Positions 45,770 to 55,850 of a stretch of 64,000 bases of DNA are shown here, in pieces. Source of the DNA: JBBECJ01 sp963763325 (GTDB lineage Bacteria; Chloroflexota; Chloroflexia; Thermomicrobiales; CFX8). The DNA lies in contig CAVXOL010000014.1 in assembly GCA_963763325.1 (NCBI GenBank), positions 1 through 64,000 on the forward strand. The letters are read 5' to 3'. Within the stretch, counting starts at the first letter, position 1; each line of letters starts with the position of its first letter. The notes beneath the pieces were generated by a model. It did no database searches and was not told the origin of the DNA. It saw only the letters and a list, made by a program, of their open reading frames with translations. The translations under genes were made by a program, and so were the position numbers.

Positions 45770-47454
45770 ATGCGCCAGTCACCGGCTCAGGCAGTCGTTG
45801 CCTGTCTCCAGCGAAACGGGGTCGAGACGATCTTCGGCCTCGATGGCGACCACGTCATCTATTTGTATGACGCACTCGCGGACGCGCCCGACATCAACAT
45901 CGTGACCGTCATGCACGAGAACAACGCCTCAATCGCCGCCGAGCTGTACGCCCGCGTCACGGGCAAACCCGGTGTGGTGCTCGTGACAGCCGGACCGGGA
46001 GCGACCAACAGTCTGTCCGGCATCGCCGGGGCCTACGCAGCCGGTGTCCCGATCGTCCACATCAGCGGCGGCGTCCCGGCCGGCGCGCCACAGGAGGCGT
46101 TCCACGGCGTCGATGATCCGGACGTGCTCCAGAAGGTCTTCGAGCCGGTCACGAAGTCATCGGTACGGATCGAAGACGCCAGCGAGATTTCCGCTGCCAT
46201 CGACCGCGCCTTCGAGATCGCGACTCAGGGGCGACCCGGACCGGTCCACGTCGAGATCGCCGTCAGCGCGCTGACGGCAGGCGAGATCGAGGTGTCTGAC
46301 ACCGCGCGAGAAGACGCCCATCCGGAGTCGAAAACGGACATCAGCGTCATCGTCGAACGGATCGACGCCGCCAACTCAATCGCGATCGTTGCCGGCAAGA
46401 ACGCGTTCTGGCCCGAGGTGAGCGACGCGCTCGTCGGCCTGGCCGAGCATCTCCAGGCGCCGGTCGCGCATCTCTGGGACTCGCACGGCGCGATGCCGAC
46501 CGTCCACCCGCTCTCGCTGGGGACTCTGGCGGGCCGGTAACAGCAGCGAGTTCGTCGACACGACTCTCGACGACGCCGACCTCGTCATCGGCGTCGGCGT
46601 TCGACGCGGGACCGAAGGTGGCGTCGGGCTGACGCAACTCATCGGACGAGCGGTTCGTCATCATCGACGCAGTCGACGTGCCGTCGGCGACGGGCACATT
46701 GGACGCCGATTCGGTCGATGCCCTCGCAACGACGTTGCGCGCGATCATCCAGGCCACCCGCGAGCGTTCCAGCGATCCAGCCGTTCTCGACCACTGCGCG
46801 ACCGCCCAGCGGCTCTTCAAGGCCGGCATCACAGCCGAGATCGACCGCTATCGGGACGGCAATCCGTGGCCGATCAGCGTTGCGCTGGAGAGCCTGGCCA
46901 GCAAGATGACACCCGAAACGATCGTCATCAGCGACGTCAGCAACGTCAAGATCTGGGCGCCGGTCCAGCTTCCTACCTTCAACTCACTCTCGCACCTGCA
47001 ATCGGGCAGTTGGGGCGCGATGGGCTACGTCGTTCCCGGCGTCCTCGGCGCCGCCATCGCCCGGCCCGACCGCAAGATCGTCGGCATCGTCGGCGACGCC
47101 GCTTTCCTGATGGGCTCGAACGACTTCGCGACGATCTGCGCGCTGGGATTGCCGGTCGTCATCGCCGTCCACGCCGACCAGACGATCGGGATGATCTACT
47201 ACTCGCTCAAGCACGCCTTCAATCGGACTTACAAGACCGATGTCCCGCCCGTCGACTTCGTCGCCTATGCCGAAGCGCTCGGCGGACGCGGCATCCGCGT
47301 CGAGCGCCCCGACCAGGTCGACGCCGCCTGGGACGACGCACTCTCCGCGACCGGCCCGGTCCTGCTGGAGATCCGCGCCGGCCACGACTTCCCGCGCCCA
47401 TACCCGATCCAGCGCATCATCGACCAGGGGCGCGAGCGCGAAGCGATGCGCTAA
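45770..47454 (+). CDS. Thiamine-diphosphate-dependent enzyme, acetolactate-synthase-like (two frameshifts)
   Basis: About 560 residues. The Pyr domain contains MHENNASIAAELYARVTGKP with the catalytic Glu that activates ThDP; PGATNSLSGIAGAYAAGVPI follows. The PP domain has the cofactor motif beginning at GIVGDAAFLMGSNDFATICA and continuing to the HAD region (the usual final Asn is not evident). Shifts near 46540 and 46650 are mended by removing one base each. The family includes benzoylformate decarboxylase, oxalyl-CoA decarboxylase and acetolactate synthase, so the substrate is uncertain. AGGGAGG precedes ATG 45770. Confidence 0.85.
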
Positions 47455-47490
47455 CGCCCCCGGACGACGGCCTCATCATGCGAGGATCTG

Positions 47491-47676
47491 TCACATCCGA
47501 TCACTGAACGTCATCCGACCGGCGAAGAAGATCCACTCGGGCGGGTTGACGTTGAAGTCGTCCACCACGCGTCCGGCATCGAGCGACATCACGTCCTGAC
47601 CCGGAAACCGGATCAGAAACCGGACGCCTGTCTGCGTATTGGTCATCTCGACGAAGTGCGTTGTTCTTTGGTTCAT
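47491..47676 (-). CDS. Small hypothetical protein
   Basis: 61 residues or 51 from the inner ATG 47646. TNTQTGVRFLIRFPGQDVMS and NPPEWIFFAGRM have the composition of a real protein, and the third codon positions are G/C-rich. No domain is recognised and the ribosome site is weak. It lies between convergent genes and could also be an artefact. Confidence 0.4.
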   Translation of the reverse strand: MNQRTTHFVEMTNTQTGVRFLIRFPGQDVMSLDAGRVVDDFNVNPPEWIFFAGRMTFSDRM

Positions 47677-47692
47677 TCATGCATCGGCGCCG

Positions 47693-49249
47693 CTATTGCG
47701 CGACGTTGACCCGTTCGATCGTGTCGCCGCTCGGCGAGACGACCCAGAGAGATCCTTCAGCGGCGACATCAATCCGGCCCTCGGTGCTGAGGATGCCGGT
47801 GAAGGTATTCGTCGTCGGGTCGAGGCGGTAGAGGTTGCCGGAGAGCATCGTGACCCAGACCGCTCCGGGTTCAACCACGATCACACCGGCTGAGACGACC
47901 TCACCGTCTGTCTCGGCCGGTAGCGCAAGCGTCGTCACGATTTGGTTGGTGGCGGGGTCGATGGCTTGCAGTACCTCGTCGTCTGCCGCGGACAGCCAGA
48001 GGACATCCTCGCCCGGCTCGATACCGAGCACGAACCGTCCCGTCGCGATCGAGGCCACCACCTCGTTCGTCGTCGGATCGATCCGGACGACGCGGTTGGC
48101 GTCTCGACTGGCAACCCAGACGCTGTCGGCCATGAAGACGATCCCTCCCGGGGTTTCGACCGGAATCGTCGCCACGACAGCCTGACTCACTGGATCGACC
48201 CGTCTAACCTGATTATTGTTCCAGTCGGAGATCCACAGCGCGCCATCCGCAACTGCCAGGAATCGACCATCAATAGAGGAACCTTCGGGCGTTTGAACGG
48301 GGAAGGAATCGACGACCTGATTCGTCGTCGGATCGATCCGGCTCAACGTCAACTCGCCGTCGAGCGAGGAGTCCAGGCCGTCAAGCACCCAGATCTCGTC
48401 GCCGTCAGTAGCCACCATGAACGGGTCGTAGTCTTGCGGCCCGATGGCTGGTCGGACCTCAATCGTCGCGACGACCTCGTTGGTCGCTGGGTCGATGCGC
48501 TGGACCGTGCCGTCAGCCGAGTTGCTGACCCAGATCGCACCGGCTGCGTAGGCGATCCCATGATCCTGGGGATCGGTCCCGACCGTAATCGATGCTGCGA
48601 CCTCGCCGATCTCCGGTAGTGACGAAGGCGCGACAGCCGGCAGGGCGGTCGGGAACGGGACGACCACCTCAGTAGCGGTGACGACATCCCGCGTGGTTGA
48701 TGTGGCTTCGGGAGTCGGTGACAGCGTCGGTGTTTGTGTCGGAGCGATTGTCGGGCTTGGCGCGGGCTGGACGGTTTCCGTCGGCATGGTAGCTGGGTTG
48801 CTGATGTTGCTGCCGTCGTCATCATCGCGCAGCAGCAGCGTCAGGATTGAGCCGATCGCGACGAAGACGATCGCGGCCGCCGCGAGCTTGAGTGCTTCGC
48901 GCATCCAGTTTCGCTGGCCCGCAGGGAGCGGGACCGCATCTGGTGTTCCACTCGAACGGGACATATCTATCTCCTCGTCTTTCGTATCTGTCGGTTGTTT
49001 GGCGCGTCGGAGATCGAGGGCGGGTCGGGTCCAGCCCGATGCACTGGCCGGTGCCGATGCACGCAGTTGTGCGCGAAGCTCGCCGACGAACTGGTCGGAC
49101 GGGTCAGGCAACTGGGCATCACGGTCCAGCCGCCTGATGAGATGTGCCAGTGCCGGGTCAAGCTCGACCGGCGGCGCCGCCTGCGCGTCCCGCTCGACCG
49201 CGGACCAGTACTCCTCGATCAGGCGCGCCTCGTTGCGCGCATGCCTCAC
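47693..49249 (-). CDS. Transmembrane protein with outer beta-propeller, probable anti-sigma factor
   Basis: About 518 residues, intact. GTG 49249 overlaps the sigma stop as TGGTGA. A cytoplasmic N-terminal region of about 110 residues (VRHARNEARLIEEYWSAVER, RDAQLPDPSDQFVGELRAQL) is followed by a helix (LKLAAAAIVFVAIGSILTLL) and a Thr/Pro linker. Seven or so repeats follow of the type GAIWVSNSADGTVQRIDPAT with NEVVATI, the Vgb (virginiamycin B lyase)-like propeller. The layout is that of a sensor that clamps the sigma factor inside and reads a ligand outside. That it is the anti-sigma factor is inferred from operon order and topology; no zf-HC2 core is seen. Confidence 0.75.
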   Translation of the reverse strand: MRHARNEARLIEEYWSAVERDAQAAPPVELDPALAHLIRRLDRDAQLPDPSDQFVGELRAQLRASAPASASGWTRPALDLRRAKQPTDTKDEEIDMSRSSGTPDAVPLPAGQRNWMREALKLAAAAIVFVAIGSILTLLLRDDDDGSNISNPATMPTETVQPAPSPTIAPTQTPTLSPTPEATSTTRDVVTATEVVVPFPTALPAVAPSSLPEIGEVAASITVGTDPQDHGIAYAAGAIWVSNSADGTVQRIDPATNEVVATIEVRPAIGPQDYDPFMVATDGDEIWVLDGLDSSLDGELTLSRIDPTTNQVVDSFPVQTPEGSSIDGRFLAVADGALWISDWNNNQVRRVDPVSQAVVATIPVETPGGIVFMADSVWVASRDANRVVRIDPTTNEVVASIATGRFVLGIEPGEDVLWLSAADDEVLQAIDPATNQIVTTLALPAETDGEVVSAGVIVVEPGAVWVTMLSGNLYRLDPTTNTFTGILSTEGRIDVAAEGSLWVVSPSGDTIERVNVAQ

Positions 49250-49869
49250 CACGTCAGTTCTCCCTGTTGCATCGTGATCTCGTCGGCAAGTTCCACCCGC
49301 AAGCGCTTGAGCGCGCGGGCGCGGGCCATCCGGATCGTGCTGGCGCTCTTCCCAAGCGCCGCGCCGATCTGCTCGCTGGACCATCCGGCCAGTTGCAGCT
49401 CGATCACGGCTCGCTGGTCAGTGGGCAGTTCCTGCAAGGCGGCACGAATCGCCACCGTCTCGTCGGATGCCTGCTGGGTGGGATCGGAGACGTTGTCAGC
49501 GGCGGCCAGCGGGACGAGCGGCTTGTCGCGCCGGGTGCGTCGACGGCTGTCGGCGACGGTATGCTGGGCAATCCTGAACAGCCAGCCGGCAAACGCCCCA
49601 CCCCGATAGCCCCTGAGTCCAGCCAGCGCCTCGAGGAACACCTGGCTGGTGGCGTCTTCGGCGGCTTCCCGACTACCCAGCCTGAGGTAGCAGTAACGGT
49701 AGACCTGTCGGACATACCGCTCGTAGAGCAGGTTGAAGGCTTCGGGCTGTGCCAGTGCGGCCGCGACCAGCACGTCATCCGACACGTCCGGAGCCGTGTT
49801 CGGGCTCCGGCGATCGGAGATCGTCCTATCAGCAGGCTGGGGTTGTCGGGGTGTCCGGTTCCACCGCAC
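49246..49869 (-). CDS. RNA polymerase ECF sigma factor
   Basis: About 207 residues from GTG 49869, intact; a shorter start near 49785 (VSDDVLVAAA) is possible. Region 2 reads FNLLYERYVRQVYRYCYLRL and AEDATSQVFLEALAGLRGYR, with FAGWLFRIAQHTVADSRRRT; region 4 reads QELPTDQRAVIELQLAGWSS followed by EQIGAALGKSASTIRMARAR. Both core and promoter contact parts are complete. It overlaps the propeller gene's start by four bases. No autoregulatory promoter motif could be fixed with confidence. Confidence 0.9.
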   Translation of the reverse strand: MRWNRTPRQPQPADRTISDRRSPNTAPDVSDDVLVAAALAQPEAFNLLYERYVRQVYRYCYLRLGSREAAEDATSQVFLEALAGLRGYRGGAFAGWLFRIAQHTVADSRRRTRRDKPLVPLAAADNVSDPTQQASDETVAIRAALQELPTDQRAVIELQLAGWSSEQIGAALGKSASTIRMARARALKRLRVELADEITMQQGELTW

Positions 49870-50057
49870 GATCCGGTGCCCATCGCGATCTGCCTGATGA
49901 CGCCTTCACTTATATAGGCGTTGAACGTGGCGAAATCGTCAATGTGTCATGCTCGCCAGTCCGGGCAACCAGGACTGGCATCTTGACGTTGCCGGTTCAG
50001 CGGCCGCAAGATGGCCGCAGGCGTCAGTCCTGATCGACATCAGAAGGATGGTCCATC

Positions 50058-52374
50058 GTGGCTACCAAGCGCCCCGACGACCGTCGTCAGCCGTCGCCAC
50101 GTCCGCGCACTCCGCTGGTGGGACGAGAGTCGGACGTGGCCGCCATCGTAGCGCTCCTGTCTGGTGGCGAGGTCGCACTCCTCACGTTGGTCGGTCCGGG
50201 CGGTGTCGGTAAGACGCGACTCGCCCTCGAAGTAGCAGCCAGGGCATGTGAGAGCTTTCAGGATGGCTCTGCTTTCGTGCCTCTCGCCCCGCTCACCGAT
50301 CCGGCGCTCGTCGCTCCCGCGATCGCCCAGACCCTGGGTGTCAACGGACCCGCCGACCGGCCGGTCGAGGATTGGCTGCGGGACTGGCTAGAGAAGCGCG
50401 AAATCGTCCTCGTCCTCGATAACTTCGAGCATGTCGTTGCAGCGGCTCCGACGATCTCGGCGCTGCTCGCTGACTGCTCGCAACTTCAGATTATCGTGAC
50501 GAGCCGTGTGCCGTTGCGAGTCACTGGCGAGCAGGAATACCCCGTCTCGCCACTGGCGTTGCCTGATGCCGGAACTGCCGGTTCGGTAGCAGTCGTCGCG
50601 CAGAGTCCAGCAGTCAGCCTCTTCGTCGCTCGCGCATGGGCCGTGCGTCCCGACTTCGTGCTCACCGAGCAGCACGCGCCGGTCGTAGCCGGCATCTGCC
50701 GTCGTCTCGACGGTTTGCCGCTGGCGCTGGAACTGGCGGCGGCCCGCCTGAAAGTCCTCTCACTGGCCAGCCTGCTCGCATCGCTCGCAAGCCGCCTGAC
50801 CATCCTGACTGACGGGCCACGCGATGCTCCCGCTCGGCATTAGACGATGCGGAGCGCGATCGCCTGGAGCTACGACCTGCTGGCTCCTGACGAGCAGGCG
50901 CTTTTCCGCCAGCTTTCGGTCTTCTCCGGCGGCTGGACGCTGGAAACGGCACGCGAGGTCGTCACCATCGACGGAGATGTCCTCGATGGCCTGACTGCGC
51001 TCGTCGATCACAGTCTCGTGCGCCGGATTGCGAGCGACGCGGAAGAACCACGCTTCGAGATGCTGGAGACGATCCGCGAGTTCGCTCGCGAGCAGTTGCA
51101 CGCTCTGCGGGAAACCACGGCTGCCCAACGGCGTCACGCTGAATATTTCGTGGCGTTTGCGGAAGCGGAACGGCCGAAGCAGGACACGCTCGAACGTCGT
51201 GCGTCGATGGATCGGCTCGAAATCGAACATGACAATCTACGCGCTGCGCTGCGCTGGACAATTGCCGGGGGACGGATCGACCTCGGCATGCGACTCGGCG
51301 CCGCGATCGGAGATTTCTGGCAGCGCTTCGGTCATGTCCAGGAAGGCCGGGAGTGGGTCGAACGACTCCTTGAGGCGGGGCAGGATGCGCCGCCTGAACT
51401 GCGCTTCGAACTGCTTTTCCGGGCTACCGGCCTGGCGGAGGTACAGTTAGATCACGCGCGACTGCAGGAACTGCTGACTGCTCAGCAGAGCGAGGCGCGC
51501 CTGATCGGCGACCCACTCACCATTGCACGAGCGACCTTTCATGCGGCTGCCATTATCGCCAATGTGGAGAAGGACTACGCCAGGGCAGCGTCTCTCGGAG
51601 AGGTCGCAGTGGCGCAGTGTCGCATCCATCGGCAATACGTTATGGCTCGGTCGCACATTGACCCACATGGGGACGTGTCTCACCGAGGTTGGAGAGACCG
51701 ACCGCGCGATGGTTGCGCTTAACGAGTCACTCGGTCTGTTCCGAGAGCTTGGCGATGAATGGTGGATCGCGGCAACCCTGGACAGCATGGGCCATGTCGC
51801 TCGCAGGCTGGGCGAGTATCCACTTGCCATGTCACGCTACCAGGAGAGCCTCAGACTCATTTGGAACCAGGTTGACCCGGTCACCGCACGGTGGGAGTTG
51901 ATCGGCATTGCACAGACACTGCTCGCGTCGGGCGACGCGACCGAGGCGGTTCGGTTGATTGGCGCGGCACAGGCGATAGCCGTTGAATTCGCGGTTGCGG
52001 AGGCCCCGCGCGGCTACGATCAGACAGTCGCGACGGCGCGTGCGGCGCTTGGGGAAGCGGCCTATGCTGCCGAATTCGAAGCAGGCAACGCGCTGACGCT
52101 CGCCAAAGCGATGGAGCAGGCGCTCAGTATCGAACCAGCGTCGTTGGCGCGACACGCGCAACCAGCGGCATCCAGCACTCCGTTCGGGCTATCGCCCCGA
52201 GAAATGGATGTGCTGCGGCTCGTGGCTCAAGGGATGACCGACGCCGAGGTCGCAGAACAACTCGTCATCGCCCGGCGCACGGTCAACACTCATCTGACCG
52301 CGATCTACACCAAACTCAACGTCTCGTCCCGCACGGCTGCGACTCGGCTCGCGATCGAGCAGGGACTCGCATGA
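50058..52374 (+). CDS. LuxR-family large ATPase regulator 2 (two frameshifts)
   Basis: About 770 residues. Walker A VGPGGVGKTRLALEVAARA, Walker B EIVLVLDNFEHVVAAAP, then RLDGLPLALELAAARLKVLS and SAIAWSYDLL mark the same NB-ARC-type ATPase as regulator 1. TPR-like helices follow, and the C-terminal LuxR domain reads FGLSPREMDVLRLVAQGMTD with TVNTHLTAIYTKLNVSSRTA. Shifts near 50840 and 51640. It lies next to the sigma/propeller operon, divergently, with 190 bases between. Confidence 0.88.
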
Positions 52375-52384
52375 CCGTACCCCA

Positions 52385-53413
52385 TCAACTCGCATCTTCG
52401 GCATCGTACGGCGGGAAGCGGAAGCGGATCGCGCTGCCGGGCAGGCCACCGACGCCGATGTCGATGATGTCGTCTCGCGTCACGCGGTGGCCGGCCATCA
52501 GCATCGGCAAGAAGGCGTCGGCAGCGGTCGTCGCGGAGAGCATCCGCACCGACGCGACGTTGACGATCGGCACCTCGCCGGCCTCGGCCAGCCAGAACAT
52601 GCTCCCGCGCGTCGGAGCACCGCGATGGACGATCTGCGCGTCAACCAGCGGCAACGCCAGTTCGATGGGGTCGAGCGGGTCGATCGTGTTGCCGCCTGCC
52701 GCCAGCACGACCTCGTTGCCATCGTGCAGGAACGCGCCCAGCGCCTCGGCGACATCTCCGGCCGCAGCCTCGACAACACGCAGGTCGGTCAACTCCGCGC
52801 CGTACCAACGCAGCTTGCGCTCGATCGCCGTCTGGAAACGCGCACGCTGCTCGGCGTCCAACTTCTCGGTCGTCAGGACGGCAACTCGCTTCGCTTGAAA
52901 CGGCACGACGTGGAGCACTTGTGTCGTCGCGTCCTGGCAGAGATGCTCCGCTGTGCCAACCTGCGACCCCAGTATCGCGATCGGCGTGATCTTGACACTC
53001 GCAATCACCGTCCCCGGCGTGACCGGCTGCCAATCGAGAGCGCTGTAGACGGTGATCCCCTCGACGCGGTTGATGGCGCGGAGCAGGCCAGCTTCGACAC
53101 GCAGCAAACCCTTCGCCTCGGCAACCAGGTCGTAACGGCTCTGCATCGGGCCGGAGACACTGATGCCACTTCCTGCGACCGCCCGAGCGACCCGTGATCC
53201 AGCAACGTCTTCATGCAATTCGTCGGGCGCGAGTTCAAGGAGATGCACCTCGCCTGGTTCAGCTTCCACAAAGGCGTCCAACGCGGCCTGATCCAGCAAG
53301 GCACCCTTCGATAGCAACAACCGGCCATCGCGAGCGGCCACGTCATGGGTCAGCACCCAGCCGAGGTGGGCAGACATGATGTCCGTCGTCTGTATCGCGT
53401 GGGCCTGCGCCAT
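52385..53413 (-). CDS. Molybdopterin-binding protein (MoeA/MoCF-like)
   Basis: 342 residues, intact. TTDIMSAHLGWVLTHDVAAR begins a MoeA-type N-terminal region. The MoCF domain shows AVLTTEKLDAEQRARFQTAI, VLAAGGNTIDPLDPIELALP and the glycine-rich GIGVGGLPGSAIRF end, close to the molybdopterin-binding fold used in cofactor assembly. The catalytic GGTG/GDS motifs of true MoeA/MogA are not clearly present, so a role in handling molybdopterin rather than inserting molybdenum is possible. ATG 53413 follows GGAGGAACAG. Confidence 0.8.
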   Translation of the reverse strand: MAQAHAIQTTDIMSAHLGWVLTHDVAARDGRLLLSKGALLDQAALDAFVEAEPGEVHLLELAPDELHEDVAGSRVARAVAGSGISVSGPMQSRYDLVAEAKGLLRVEAGLLRAINRVEGITVYSALDWQPVTPGTVIASVKITPIAILGSQVGTAEHLCQDATTQVLHVVPFQAKRVAVLTTEKLDAEQRARFQTAIERKLRWYGAELTDLRVVEAAAGDVAEALGAFLHDGNEVVLAAGGNTIDPLDPIELALPLVDAQIVHRGAPTRGSMFWLAEAGEVPIVNVASVRMLSATTAADAFLPMLMAGHRVTRDDIIDIGVGGLPGSAIRFRFPPYDAEDAS

Positions 53414-53546
53414 CTGTTCCTCCTTCACGATCTCGCCTTCGAGGGCACGAGCGTACGCGCAGAGACGCTCCTCGTCCATGCCGTCGATGAGTAATCGTTC
53501 TGGAGCCGGCCAGATCGACAGCTGGCTGTTGCAGCTGCCGTGCACA

Positions 53547-53579
53547 ACAACGGGGCGGGCAGTGTGCCCACCCCGTTGT
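53547..53579 (-). terminator. Hairpin behind the propeller gene
   Basis: 15-base arms (ACAACGGGGCGGGCA and TGCCCACCCCGTTGT) pair with one mismatch around GTG. On the minus strand it lies about 20 bases after the stop of the 53598 gene and is followed by TTGTTGT, consistent with a terminator. Confidence 0.65.
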
Positions 53580-53597
53580 ATTGAATGCTGACCGAGA

Positions 53598-55391
53598 TTA
53601 CTCGGCAGGCAGTTCCGGCTCAGCCAGGCTGACGACCTGGCCAGCGCCTGGGAAGACGCTGAACATCGTCGCGTAGGCCGTCCCGGTCGAGTTAACCGTC
53701 ACGCCACCGACGGCGAGCAGGTCGCCCTCGAAGAGTTCGGTCTGGGCGCCGTCGACATCGATCACCACGACCGCGCCAACCAGCGTCGTCGGATCGCCAG
53801 GGTTGGCGGTCGCGAAGTCGTTGACGAGCTGCGCGACGTAGACGTTGCCGCCAGCGTCGACATCAACGCTAACCGCGTTCGAGAAGCCCTCGGCGTAGAC
53901 GGTCATTTCGCCCTCTTCGAGCGCGTCGCCGTCGCCGTCAAGATCCTCAAACCGCACGACCTGAGCGTAGCCCATTACCTCTCCGCCCAGCGTCGTCACG
54001 TAGAACGCGCCGTCCGGACCCTCGGCGACGTCGGTTGGGACCGGCTGGGCCATCCGCGTCTCGCCAGTTGGCTGCCCCTCCTCGTCGAACGTCGGGACTT
54101 CGATCGGATCGAGAACGCCAAACGTCGTGATCGTGCCGTCGGCCTCGACCTTCAAGATGGCGTTCGCTCCCGCGTCAGCGACGTAGAGCGTTTCGCCAAC
54201 GGCCGTGACGCCGTACGGGTTGCTGTGGATCTCCGGCTGGCCATCGGTGACCGTCTCGGTCTCGGCAGCCGGGTTGTTTTCGGCCTCGTAGGCCATCAGG
54301 TCGGCGGCAACTTCCCAGGTGCCGTCCTCGGCGACGTGCAGCAGCATGCCGAACGCCTCGGCCGGGATGCCTTCCGGCGTCATCTCGGCCGGCAGGAAGT
54401 TCTCACCCATCACGACGTAGACCTCACCGGAATCAGTGACGGCGACATCGTGCGGGCCGGACGCGAACGCGCCGCTCGGGTCAGAAACCGACGGCAGCTC
54501 GACCAGCACCTCACCGGTCATCGCGTTGGTGACCGAGCCAGTCATGCCGTAGCAGGCCTGAAACTCTTCTTCGCCTTCGCCAACCGTGACGCACGCTTCG
54601 CCTGCAGCACCGGCCTCGGCGACCCAGACGGTGCCATCGGCATCAATCGTCAGGTGGCGCGGGTTGTCGAGCCCCTCGGCAATGACCTCAGGACCCTGTG
54701 GCGGATCATCGCTGACAGACAGCTCATGGCCGAGGCGGCCAAGCAGGACGAACCCGCCGTCTTCGCCCTCGTGCCACTCGAAGCGGGCACGCTCGAACCA
54801 CTGCGTCAGGACCGTGTCACCGTCCGGGTTCGTCTCCATCTCCGGCTCGGAGATCGGGTAGCCGAACAGCAGCACCGACTCACGCAACGAGACGCCCTCG
54901 TCACCGTACTCGAGTCCGTGGGTGGACCAGTACTCCCAGAACTCCGGCGCGATCGCGTGGCCGGTCTCCGGGAAGTAGTGCTCATCGCTTGGGTTCGCCT
55001 TCGGGAAGGCGTGCCAGTTGCGCCCGTTGATCTCGAGCATCTGGGCGCCGAGGCGACCCAGCAGCACGTGATAAACCGTGCCCTCGTTGTCCGGGTGCAG
55101 CTCGAAGCGCTGCCGCTCCAGATACTGTGTCAGGTAGGTCTCGCCGGTGTCCGGGTTGACCTCGTCGTAGGCTTCCGTCAGCGCGTAACCGAAGACCGGC
55201 AACCCGCCATGTGCTTCCCAGAATGCCTCGAACTCGTCACACAGGTTGTGACCAGTGACATCGAAATAGGTGCAACCCTCGATCGGGTCGACCGGCTCGA
55301 GCTGCTCTTCGGTCGGAAGGGCAAACGCCGATCCCACCGACAGCACCACGAGCATGGCCGCGACAAGCACGGCTCCTAGTCGTCGCAACAC
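53598..55391 (-). CDS. Secreted ScyD/ScyE-family beta-propeller protein with FER-x-RFE repeats
   Basis: 597 residues, intact. A signal peptide (MLRRLGAVLVAAMLVVLSVG, cut after AFA) is followed by two surface repeats with FWEAHGGLPVFGYALTEAYD then YLERQRFELH, and FWEYWSTHGLEYG then WFERARFEWHEGE. The rest (VIAEGLDNPRHLTIDADGTV, HDVAVTDSGEVYVVMGEN and onward) is an NHL-type propeller of the ScyD/ScyE family. It is probably exported and calcium-rich (DLDGDGDALEEGE resembles an EF-type loop). Function unknown. The upstream spacer separates it from the next secreted protein on the same strand. Confidence 0.85.
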   Translation of the reverse strand: MLRRLGAVLVAAMLVVLSVGSAFALPTEEQLEPVDPIEGCTYFDVTGHNLCDEFEAFWEAHGGLPVFGYALTEAYDEVNPDTGETYLTQYLERQRFELHPDNEGTVYHVLLGRLGAQMLEINGRNWHAFPKANPSDEHYFPETGHAIAPEFWEYWSTHGLEYGDEGVSLRESVLLFGYPISEPEMETNPDGDTVLTQWFERARFEWHEGEDGGFVLLGRLGHELSVSDDPPQGPEVIAEGLDNPRHLTIDADGTVWVAEAGAAGEACVTVGEGEEEFQACYGMTGSVTNAMTGEVLVELPSVSDPSGAFASGPHDVAVTDSGEVYVVMGENFLPAEMTPEGIPAEAFGMLLHVAEDGTWEVAADLMAYEAENNPAAETETVTDGQPEIHSNPYGVTAVGETLYVADAGANAILKVEADGTITTFGVLDPIEVPTFDEEGQPTGETRMAQPVPTDVAEGPDGAFYVTTLGGEVMGYAQVVRFEDLDGDGDALEEGEMTVYAEGFSNAVSVDVDAGGNVYVAQLVNDFATANPGDPTTLVGAVVVIDVDGAQTELFEGDLLAVGGVTVNSTGTAYATMFSVFPGAGQVVSLAEPELPAE

Positions 55392-55850
55392 TGCTTCCTC
55401 CCTACAGCGAACGCCTCAGCAGTTCGTGCGTTCGCCCATCACATAGGCCCCATCGACTCGACATCCAACGGCACTCTGACCACCACACCGGGCCACCAGG
55501 CATGGCATGCCGCTGATGCTGGAAGCGAACGCGCCGCAGGACTCGGCACGCCTCCAACCGTTCGCTACCGCAAGTACAATGCACACACTTCCTGAAACGA
55601 CACGAATTTGGCCCGGAAGAGCGACCAGTTCGGCATCCTACAGGCACGATTTTCCCTTTGAGGATGCGCAATAGCGCGACTTCGCCTGCGACAAATCTCA
55701 ATCATGTCTCCTGTGAGAGCGGTGCAGTTCCAAATGGCGCTGACCGACGATGTCACACCGATACCATGACCATGCATGACAACGCCGGCGGGCAGTTTGC
55801 CGCCGGCGTTGATGACAACCAGTGAAACTGGTTCGTCCTCTGATGTCCCG
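55392..55850. other. Intergenic region between two secreted-protein genes
   Basis: About 460 bases. Apart from the terminator at 55780-55811 I see no gene. The promoter and ribosome site of the 53598-55391 gene should lie at its left side. Confidence 0.45.
55780..55811 (-). terminator. Hairpin behind the 55851 gene
   Basis: 12-base perfect arms (CAACGCCGGCGG and its complement) around an 8-base loop, about 40 bases after the stop of the minus-strand secreted-protein gene. A short T-poor tail follows. Confidence 0.65.

Noticed and set aside
54225..55379. 384-codon plus-strand open frame
   Set aside because: Antisense to the ScyD/ScyE-family gene, no domain or ribosome site.
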